Assembly: GCA_025934775.1 (NCBI GenBank)
Contig: JAICWO010000008.1
Coordinates: 186,001-250,000, forward strand
Reading direction: 5' to 3'
Length of the DNA stretch: 64,000 bases
Source: Gemmatimonadaceae bacterium
Lineage (GTDB): Bacteria > Gemmatimonadota > Gemmatimonadetes > Gemmatimonadales > Gemmatimonadaceae
A program made the position numbers and the translations under genes. Below the pieces are notes generated by a model, which had not been told where the DNA came from, made no database searches, and saw nothing but the letters and a program-made list of their open reading frames with translations. Below are positions 17,158 through 23,577 of the stretch, piece after piece (position 1 is the stretch's first letter; every line of letters begins with the position of its first letter).

Positions 17158-18636
17158 ATGGGCGTCGCAGAACTGATCGACACGCAGCACACCACCGACC
17201 GTCCGCCGTTCAAGGTCAAGGACCTCTCGCTCGCCGAATTCGGGCGCAAGGAGATCCGGCTCGCCGAGCAGGAGATGCCCGGCCTGATGTCGCTCCGCGA
17301 GGAGTACAAGGGGAAGAAGCCGCTCGCCGGCGCGCGCATCATGGGGTCGCTGCACATGACCGTGCAGACGGCGGTGCTGATCGAGACGCTCGTCGACCTG
17401 GGCGCGGACGTGCGCTGGGTGTCGTGCAACATCTTCTCGACGCAGGATCACGCCGCGGCCGCGGTCGCGGTGGGCCGCACGGGAACGCCCCAGCGTCCGG
17501 CGGGCACGCCGGTGTTCGCGTGGAAGGGCGAGACCCTCGAGGAATACTGGTGGTGCACCGAGCAGGCGCTCATGTGGCCCGACGGCGGCGGCCCTAACAT
17601 GCTGCTCGACGACGGCGGTGACGCGACGCTGCTCGTGCACAAGGGCGCCGAGTTCGAGAAGGCGGGGCACGTGCCCGCGTTCGACCCGGAGCACGAGCCC
17701 GAGGAGTGGGGCGTGATATTGGACTTGCTTCGCGGCGAAGCGGCGACGCATCCCGGCCGTTGGACCAAAGTCGCCGCCGACATCAAGGGCGTGACGGAGG
17801 AGACGACCACGGGCGTGCACCGTCTTTATGAAATGATGAAGGCCGGCACCCTCCTCTTCCCCGCGATCAACGTCAACGACTCGGTCACGAAGTCGAAGTT
17901 CGACAACATCTACGGCTGCCGTCACTCCGTGATCGACGGGCTCAATCGGGCGACCGACGTGATGATCGCCGGCAAGCTGGCGGTGGTCTGCGGCTACGGC
18001 GAAGTGGGCAAAGGCTGCGCGGAGGCGCTGCGGGGCCAGGGCGCGCGCGTCGTGATCACCGAGATCGATCCCATCTGCGCGCTGCAGGCGTGCATGGCCG
18101 GCTACCAGGTGGTCACGCTCGAGGACGTGGTTTCCTCGGCCGACATCTTCATCACCGCGACCGGCAACTTCAACATCATCACCGCCGATCACATGGCGCG
18201 GATGAAGGACAAGGCGATCGTCGGCAACATCGGCCACTTCGACAATGAGATCGACATGGCCGGCCTGAAGAAGATCAAGGGCATCAAGCGGATCAACATC
18301 AAGCCGCAGTACGACGAGTACGCGTTCCCCGATGGCCACTCGGTGATGATCCTCGCCGAAGGCCGCCTGATGAACCTCGGCTGCGCGACCGGCCATCCGA
18401 GCTTCGTGATGTCGTCGAGCTTCACGAACCAGGTGATGGCGCAGATCGAGTTGTTCAACAACGCGAATAAGTACGAGCGAAAGGTCTACATCCTTCCGAA
18501 GGAGCTCGACGAGAAAGTGGCGCGACTGCATCTCGGAAAGCTCGGCGCGAGGCTGACGGAGTTGACGGCGGAGCAGGCGCAGTACATTGGCGTGCCGGTC
18601 GCGGGGCCGTACAAGCCGGAGCATTATCGGTACTAG
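17158..18636 (+). CDS. ahcY: Adenosylhomocysteinase (S-adenosyl-L-homocysteine hydrolase)
   Basis: A 492-residue NAD-dependent enzyme that splits S-adenosylhomocysteine into adenosine and homocysteine, clearing the inhibitor left by methyltransferases. The N-terminal substrate region holds [16 protein letters not shown] and [14 protein letters not shown]. The NAD site [18 protein letters not shown] starts near residue 279, and the C-terminus ends in the hallmark KPEHYRY. The start has AGGA 7 bases upstream. It is likely co-controlled with the upstream ArsR-methyltransferase regulator. Confidence 0.98.
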   Translation: MGVAELIDTQHTTDRPPFKVKDLSLAEFGRKEIRLAEQEMPGLMSLREEYKGKKPLAGARIMGSLHMTVQTAVLIETLVDLGADVRWVSCNIFSTQDHAAAAVAVGRTGTPQRPAGTPVFAWKGETLEEYWWCTEQALMWPDGGGPNMLLDDGGDATLLVHKGAEFEKAGHVPAFDPEHEPEEWGVILDLLRGEAATHPGRWTKVAADIKGVTEETTTGVHRLYEMMKAGTLLFPAINVNDSVTKSKFDNIYGCRHSVIDGLNRATDVMIAGKLAVVCGYGEVGKGCAEALRGQGARVVITEIDPICALQACMAGYQVVTLEDVVSSADIFITATGNFNIITADHMARMKDKAIVGNIGHFDNEIDMAGLKKIKGIKRINIKPQYDEYAFPDGHSVMILAEGRLMNLGCATGHPSFVMSSSFTNQVMAQIELFNNANKYERKVYILPKELDEKVARLHLGKLGARLTELTAEQAQYIGVPVAGPYKPEHYRY

Positions 18637-18642
18637 GGGCGG

Positions 18643-19137
18643 TCAGAGGGAGGGAGGCGGGCGATCAGGATGCTGATCGCCCGCTTTCGTCTCGTGGTGG
18701 GCCTGAGGTGATCGCCGGTCGCTTTTGTTGCGGGTCGTGGGTTGCGGGTGTTCTGGTATTGAGTCTTTGCTCAACGCCGGGCCGGCTTGCAGCACCCTGC
18801 GCCGCAAGTTGAAGAGCATCTTGCGCGTCCCGATAGTCTCGGAACTGAGGAGTTGCCAACGGCGAGACGCGATGATGCCGTAGGCATGCGCGAGCTCCAG
18901 TTGACCTTCCAGTTCAGAGCTCGACTTGATGCTCACTGAGAGAAACCTCGCAAAGTCTTTGCTGGTGTCGGCGCCGCATCCTTCCATGATGTTGAAGTAG
19001 ATCGACTCCGCTGCCGATTGCATCTGCGCCTTCAGGTCGGCGTATCCTTGCGGTGGAAATCGCTCGACTGTACGCCGCACCGCGACGGCTAGCGCAAAGG
19101 ATTTGGGCCAGACGCGGAGCTTCCGGTAATCTTGCAT
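18643..19137 (-). CDS. Four-helix-bundle (S23/IVS-type) protein with repeat-encoded tail
   Basis: A 164-residue protein starting MQDYRKLRVWPKSFALAVAV, the typical opening of the four-helix-bundle family related to proteins encoded in 23S rRNA intervening sequences and to the Avd accessory protein of diversity-generating retroelements. The family core ends near residue 118. The rest (EHPQPTTRNKSDRRSPQAHH) is low-complexity and is encoded in part by one arm of a 31-bp inverted repeat (18716-18746) whose other arm is upstream at 19237-19267. It is convergent with ahcY only 6 bases away. Function is unknown; no 23S rRNA or reverse transcriptase is nearby. Confidence 0.8.
   Translation of the reverse strand: MQDYRKLRVWPKSFALAVAVRRTVERFPPQGYADLKAQMQSAAESIYFNIMEGCGADTSKDFARFLSVSIKSSSELEGQLELAHAYGIIASRRWQLLSSETIGTRKMLFNLRRRVLQAGPALSKDSIPEHPQPTTRNKSDRRSPQAHHETKAGDQHPDRPPPSL
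18716..18746 (+). repeat. Left arm of a 31-bp inverted repeat flanking the four-helix-bundle gene
   Basis: The segment starting CGGTCGCTTTTGTTGCGGGT is the reverse complement of 19237-19267 with one mismatch (30 of 31). It lies within the 3' end of the four-helix-bundle gene. The two arms are 490 bases apart. Confidence 0.85.
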
Positions 19138-19236
19138 ACAGCGAGGTTGCGAACTAATACCGGCGATTGCGCAACCAAATCGGTGCGACTCTTATCAGAC
19201 TGCCGCCGCGGGCGCCGAACACGACAACACGAAACA

Positions 19237-19267
19237 CGCAACCCACAACCCGCAACAAAAGCGACCG
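19237..19267 (-). repeat. Right arm of the 31-bp inverted repeat
   Basis: This arm reads CGCAACCCACAACCCGCAAC on the plus strand and continues AAAAGCGACCG, matching the reverse complement of 18716-18746 except at one position. It lies in the spacer between the four-helix-bundle gene and the Phe leader peptide, 58 bases before the leader start. Confidence 0.85.
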
Positions 19268-19324
19268 CCACCCCAACCCCACCCAACTCTTGCGCCGTCA
19301 CTCCCCATTTCCTACCTTGCCTCC

Positions 19325-19414
19325 ATGCCCGCTCGCCCCTTCTCCACGTCTTTCTTTTTTTTGGCAGTTTCCGAATCCGGGAGCTGTCTGGCGCGCGCGC
19401 ATCTAGCTAAATAG
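19325..19414 (+). CDS. Phe-rich leader peptide of the prephenate dehydratase attenuator
   Basis: A 29-residue open frame beginning MPARPFSTSFFFLAVSESG and ending at TAG 19412-19414. It has four Phe codons, three of them consecutive (TTC TTT TTT), directly upstream of a prephenate dehydratase gene and just before an intrinsic terminator. This is the layout of E. coli pheL, where ribosome stalling at Phe codons during Phe shortage prevents terminator formation. The ribosome-binding site is weak by eye. No homology is claimed, only the arrangement. Confidence 0.7.
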   Translation: MPARPFSTSFFFLAVSESGSCLARAHLAK

Positions 19415-19431
19415 TCCAACTCGCCGCTTCG

Positions 19432-19461
19432 AGCTCCCGAGCAATCCTCGGGGGCTTTTTT
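19432..19461 (+). terminator. Attenuator terminator upstream of prephenate dehydratase
   Basis: GCTCCCGAG (19433-19441) pairs with CTCGGGGGC (19447-19455), with loop CAATC and T6 immediately after. The 5' arm AGCTCCC (19432-19438) can instead pair with GGGAGCT at 19379-19385, which lies inside the leader-peptide gene just after the Phe codons. That gives mutually exclusive antiterminator and terminator folds. The dehydratase start is 28 bases downstream of the T run. Confidence 0.82.
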
Positions 19462-19489
19462 GTTTTTCCCACTCTCCAATTCGATTCTG

Positions 19490-20173
19490 ATGCAGACCTC
19501 ATTGCTCCGCGTGGCGTACCAAGGCGTGCCCGGCGCCTTCGGTGAACAAGCAGTCCGGCGCGTCTGGCGCGACGGCGCGCTCGCGCGGCCCATGCCGACG
19601 TTCGCCGCCGCCCTCGAAGCGCTGCTCATCGGTGCCGCGGAATGGGCCGTGATCCCGGTGTGGAACTCGATCATCGGCCGCGTCGCGCCCGGATGCGACG
19701 CGCTCGAGCGGTATCCGCGGGTGATCGAACAGGTGAATGACGTCGACGTGCCGGTGCATCAGTGCCTGGTCGCGATCCCTGGCACCACGATCGACGACCT
19801 ACGGTGGGTCGGCAGCCACCCGGCGGCCCTCGCGCAGTGCGCGCGCTTCTTCGAGGCGCATCCGGCGCTCGCTCCCGTCACCGCGTTCGACACGGCGGGC
19901 TCGGCGCTCGAGCTCGCGAGCTACGGCGAACACACGCTCAACGCCGATGAACGGTGGTACGCACGGCTCGGTGCCGAGCGGCCGTCGCAGCTCGCGGCGA
20001 TCTGCAGCGAGTACGCCGCGCGGAAGTACAGACTCGCCGTGCTCGCGCGCGACGTCCACGACGAGCCCGGGAACGTCACACGATTCGCGGTCGTCTGCGC
20101 GAATGCGACCGCTCCCGCGCCGCGAGCCCAGCGTTCGACTAGACGGGCTTCGTCCGCGGCAGCGTCAGCGTGA
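19490..20173 (+). CDS. pheA: Prephenate dehydratase without ACT regulatory domain
   Basis: A 227-residue enzyme for the step prephenate to phenylpyruvate in phenylalanine synthesis. It begins MQTSLLRVAYQGVPGAFGEQAV, the standard start of the dehydratase domain. It has the catalytic TRF motif at residues 197-199 (NVTRFAVV) and a TAFDTAGSALEL segment. In the usual PxENS motif it reads IPVWNSIIG, with Trp in place of Glu. The sequence stops about 28 residues after the catalytic domain, so the C-terminal ACT domain that gives Phe feedback inhibition is absent. Control may rest on the upstream attenuator. Its 3' end overlaps the convergent histidine kinase by 35 bases. Confidence 0.88.
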   Translation: MQTSLLRVAYQGVPGAFGEQAVRRVWRDGALARPMPTFAAALEALLIGAAEWAVIPVWNSIIGRVAPGCDALERYPRVIEQVNDVDVPVHQCLVAIPGTTIDDLRWVGSHPAALAQCARFFEAHPALAPVTAFDTAGSALELASYGEHTLNADERWYARLGAERPSQLAAICSEYAARKYRLAVLARDVHDEPGNVTRFAVVCANATAPAPRAQRSTRRASSAAASA

Positions 20174-21431
20174 AGTGCGAGCCGGCGCCGAGCATGCTCT
20201 CGGCGGTGAGCTCGCCGTGCATCATCCGCGCGAGATCGCGGCTGATCGCGAGGCCGAGTCCAACGCCCTCGTCGCGCGTGAAGCGCTTGTTCACCTGCAC
20301 GAACGGCTCGAAGATCGCCTCGAGCTTGTCGGCCGGAATTCCACGGCCGGTGTCGCGCACGTGAAAGTACACCGTTGACGCATCGGCCTCGCAGTCGATC
20401 GAGATCTCGCCGCCGTGGTCCGTGAACTTGATCGCGTTCGACACGAGGTTGATCAGGATCTGTCGCGTTTTCTCTTCGTCGGCCCACGCGGTCAGCCCCG
20501 GATCGCATCGTCCGCGCATGTACCGAATACCCTTGCTCGCCACCTGCGGCTCGGTGAGCGCGTCGAGCACGGCGAGCGTCTCGTTCACCGAGAGGTCGCG
20601 GGGCTCGAGCGAGACGTGTCCGGTCTCGAGCCGCGCGAAATTCATGATGTCGTTGATCAATCCGAGCAGATGTCGCTGGCTGCGGCGGATCTTTCGAAGA
20701 TCCTCGAGCTGCGCGGGTGTCACCGGACCGCGGAGGCCCATCTCGATCAGCTCCGCGTAGCCGCCGATCGCGTTGAGCGGCGTGCGGAGCTCGTGGCTCA
20801 TCACCGCGAGAAAATCCGTCTTCGCCTTGTTCGATGCTTCCGCCTCCGAGCGCGCGAGCTGCGCCTCGGCGAGCTCCCGCGCCGCGGCCTCCGCCTGTTT
20901 GCGCTCGGTGATGTCGACCGCGAAGACGACGACCATCTGAAGCGCGCCCCGGTCGTCGTACCGATTCGCGGTGTTCACGAAGAACCAGCGGATCGCCCCG
21001 TCGTGCGTGCGCAGCGGGAGCTCGAAGCCGGTGACGTCGCCATGCGCGACTTCGGCGATCAGCCGCTGCGCGGAGTGTCGATACCCGTCCGGAACGACGG
21101 TCGTCCACCACGGCGCGTTCTCGAGCGTCCGCGAGCGATAGCCGAGGATCGCCCGGCCGGCGTCGTTCGCGAAGAGAATCCGCCCGTCGGGGCTGATCTC
21201 GCAGACGAGCGCCGGGCACCGATTTATGAGATCTCGAAAACGCGCCTCGGACTGGAGGATCGCCTGCTGCGCGCTCTTGAGCACGATCGTCGTCGCGGAC
21301 GCATGGTCCACCACGGCGTCGAGCTCGCCCGCGCCGAGGCGCTGCAGCTCCCGTTCGGTATCGCTCAGCCGCCGGATCAGCCGTTCGACTTCCGGCGTGT
21401 ACTCGAGCGGCGCGATCTCTTCGGCGCTCAT
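20139..21431 (-). CDS. PAS-domain sensor histidine kinase linked to kaiBC
   Basis: A 430-residue soluble histidine kinase. A short N-terminal coiled-coil-like part is followed by one PAS/PAC domain (about 62-178, with SPDGRILFANDAGRAILGY and the PAC-type VFAVDITERK). A HisKA dimerisation domain has His213 in MSHELRTPLN. A complete HATPase domain follows (ILINLVSNAIKF, DTGRGIP, GVGLGLAI). No membrane segment or receiver domain is present. It overlaps or abuts the kaiB stop (GTG start possible at 21443, ATG at 21431), so it is the third gene of the kai operon and probably the output kinase, a role filled by SasA in cyanobacteria. Confidence 0.92.
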   Translation of the reverse strand: MSAEEIAPLEYTPEVERLIRRLSDTERELQRLGAGELDAVVDHASATTIVLKSAQQAILQSEARFRDLINRCPALVCEISPDGRILFANDAGRAILGYRSRTLENAPWWTTVVPDGYRHSAQRLIAEVAHGDVTGFELPLRTHDGAIRWFFVNTANRYDDRGALQMVVVFAVDITERKQAEAAARELAEAQLARSEAEASNKAKTDFLAVMSHELRTPLNAIGGYAELIEMGLRGPVTPAQLEDLRKIRRSQRHLLGLINDIMNFARLETGHVSLEPRDLSVNETLAVLDALTEPQVASKGIRYMRGRCDPGLTAWADEEKTRQILINLVSNAIKFTDHGGEISIDCEADASTVYFHVRDTGRGIPADKLEAIFEPFVQVNKRFTRDEGVGLGLAISRDLARMMHGELTAESMLGAGSHFTLTLPRTKPV

Positions 21432-21435
21432 GCGC

Positions 21436-21759
21436 TCACGCACGGTCGGCGGACGAACGCTCGAGCCCCAGCGCGGCGCTCACGTTCATCGACTCACTCA
21501 ACGATCCAACGATCGTCCGCCGCGGCTGCGGCGACACCCGGAGCAGCGTCGGCGTGACGAACACGCCCTCCTCGATCGCGCGCATCGGCTCCCGCAGGCA
21601 GTCGACGACCTCCACCTCGTAGCTCCCCGGCGGATAGGTGCCGAGCAGGCGCGAGAGGTTCGCTCGTGCGGCGGTGGAATTCGGCCCGTCGCCCGCGACG
21701 TACAAGCGCAGCACGAGTCGCGGCTCTTCGGCCGGCACGGACGACCGGTCAGGCGACAT
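21436..21759 (-). CDS. kaiB: KaiB-family clock protein
   Basis: A 107-residue thioredoxin-like KaiB protein. The diagnostic strands and loops are present: LVLRLYVAGDGPNSTAARAN, VEVVDCLREPMRAIEEGVFVTPTLL and RRTIVGSLSE. The VTPTLL segment precedes the region that refolds when KaiB binds KaiC in the cyanobacterial clock. Its start overlaps the kaiC stop by 11 bases, so it is translated with kaiC. It should bind the KaiC CI ring and act as a brake or timing element; this is inferred from the family. Confidence 0.93.
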   Translation of the reverse strand: MSPDRSSVPAEEPRLVLRLYVAGDGPNSTAARANLSRLLGTYPPGSYEVEVVDCLREPMRAIEEGVFVTPTLLRVSPQPRRTIVGSLSESMNVSAALGLERSSADRA

Positions 21760-23449
21760 CGGCCGGGTCAGGGTCGGCGTGGCGCAGTCGGCGCAAGTCG
21801 CGACGGTCAGAGCTGCGGCGTCCGTCCCACCGCGCCTGCTCGGCGCGGAGCGCGTCCAGCTCGCGTTCGAGCTCGGAGCGCCGCAGGTCCAGCTCCGCCA
21901 TGCGGCGCGCCTCCGTCTCCGCCAGCATCGCCTCGTGTTCCCAGCGCGCGGTGCCGACCAGTACTTCGCCGCCCGCGGTGTACACGTCGGTGAGTGTGAG
22001 ACCGTGGGAGGAGAGCACGAGCTCGCGCACCTGGTTGGAATGCGCCATGCCGCGCGACTTCACGATCGTCAGCGTGCGATTCCGTTCGCCCGCGCGCACG
22101 AGATACGACAGGTGAATCCACGTGTCCGCGATCGTCGAGATCTGCGTCTCGGTGGTTTCGGCCAACGCGTTCTCGCTCGCGACGAGGCTGGTGCACAGGA
22201 CGGTGATGCCGTTGGCGCGCGCGTAGTCGAGGAGGCGCAGCGATCCGTGTACGGCGGCGATCACGCCGCCCGTCTTGTTGAGCGCCGAGATCGGATCGAT
22301 GACGAGCGAACGAGGCGCGCACTCGCGAATGCGCGCGCGCACGGCCATGAAGTGCTCTTCCGCGCTGCGCGCCTCGGTGCGCACGGACATCATCTCGAGC
22401 AGCCCCGCGTCGACGTGCGGCTGGAGATCCAGTCCCACCGACCTCAAGTTGCGAACGATCTGACTGCTCGCCTCGTCGAAGCTCACGTACAGCGCGCGCT
22501 CGCCGCGCTCGCAGGCGGCAGCCGTGAACGAGCCGGCGAGCGTCGTCTTCGCGGTCCCCGGCGCGCCAGAGATCAGCACGCCGGAACCGCGGTAGTATCC
22601 GCCGTCGAGCATCGTGTCGAGCCGCGCCACGCCGCTCGGCACGCGCTCGTCGGAGACGTCGTACTCCAACGCGGTCGGCTCGAAGACGGACACCTGCACG
22701 CCGCTCGCCGTGATGATCATCGGGAATTCATTCTCGGCGAATCCCGATCCGCGATACTTGAGCACGCGCACCCCGCGCAGCGACACGCGATCGATCATCC
22801 GGTGATGGAACGCGACCACCGTGTCGACCATGAATTGCATGAACGCGTACCGCTCGGTCGAGAGCCGGTCGCCCTCGAAGGCCTTCGCGGTGATGATCGC
22901 CGTGAGCCCCAGCTCGTGCAGCCAATCCTGAAGGCGATAGATCTCGCGGCGCTCTTTGCCGGGATCATCGAGGATCGTGAGCAGGACGTCGATGCCGTCG
23001 AAGACGATGCGCTTGGCATTCATCGCCTTCGCCTTGGCGGCGAGCCCGGCGAGCATCCCCTGAATGTCGAAGTCGCCGCCCTGAATCACGGTCGACGACA
23101 GCCGGGCATCGAGGAAGAAGAGCTGCTCACGTTCGAGGCCCGGCAAGTCCCAGCCGAACGTCGCCGCGTTGGCGACGATCTGTCGCGTGTTCTCCTCGAA
23201 CGCGACGAAGATGCCGGGCTCGCGTCCTTCGCGTGCACCGTTCACGAGACACTCGAGCGCGAAGACGGTTTTGCCGGCGCCCGGTGCGCCGAAAATCAGC
23301 GTCGTCCGTCCGCTCGGGAGCCCGCCGCGGGTGATCTCGTCGAAGCCGGCGATGCCGGTTCGGCATTTGTGAATGGGCCCTTCTGAGGTACCTGCACTGC
23401 CGGCGGATTCGCCGCCCTGCGCCGCCGGGTCACTGTGGGGTGCCCGCAT
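21749..23449 (-). CDS. kaiC: KaiC-family double-ATPase clock protein with C-terminal coiled coil
   Basis: A 566-residue KaiC homologue with two RecA-like ATPase domains. CI has Walker A GAPGAGKT (54-61) and the Glu pair in FVAFEENTRQ (85-86). CII has Walker A GAPGTAKT (295-302). The CII phosphorylation site is conserved as QISTIADT (Ser438/Thr439), with Thr433 five residues before. In CII the usual catalytic Glu-Glu is Asp325-Glu326. Residues about 500-545 are charged heptad-like sequence (ELDLRRSELERELDALRAEQ), predicted coiled coil, in place of the cyanobacterial A-loop tail. No kaiA is present in the window. KaiB and a PAS kinase follow in one operon. This fits the KaiA-independent KaiC2-like group. 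Confidence 0.93.
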   Translation of the reverse strand: MRAPHSDPAAQGGESAGSAGTSEGPIHKCRTGIAGFDEITRGGLPSGRTTLIFGAPGAGKTVFALECLVNGAREGREPGIFVAFEENTRQIVANAATFGWDLPGLEREQLFFLDARLSSTVIQGGDFDIQGMLAGLAAKAKAMNAKRIVFDGIDVLLTILDDPGKERREIYRLQDWLHELGLTAIITAKAFEGDRLSTERYAFMQFMVDTVVAFHHRMIDRVSLRGVRVLKYRGSGFAENEFPMIITASGVQVSVFEPTALEYDVSDERVPSGVARLDTMLDGGYYRGSGVLISGAPGTAKTTLAGSFTAAACERGERALYVSFDEASSQIVRNLRSVGLDLQPHVDAGLLEMMSVRTEARSAEEHFMAVRARIRECAPRSLVIDPISALNKTGGVIAAVHGSLRLLDYARANGITVLCTSLVASENALAETTETQISTIADTWIHLSYLVRAGERNRTLTIVKSRGMAHSNQVRELVLSSHGLTLTDVYTAGGEVLVGTARWEHEAMLAETEARRMAELDLRRSELERELDALRAEQARWDGRRSSDRRDLRRLRHADPDPADVA

Positions 23450-23577
23450 ACTCGCTGTATCTCTTGCGACCTTTCTTTAATGTTGTCGATGACGAAGTCC
23501 GACGCTGGGACCGTCCCTCCACTATGGCAGAGGGCGTGCCATGGCTGGGGCTGGCGGATCTACGACGAAAGGCCGCG

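Noticed and set aside
20139-23449. A kaiA gene near kaiBC
   Set aside because: No protein resembling KaiA is encoded between the flanking genes; the neighbours are a dehydratase and a membrane protein.
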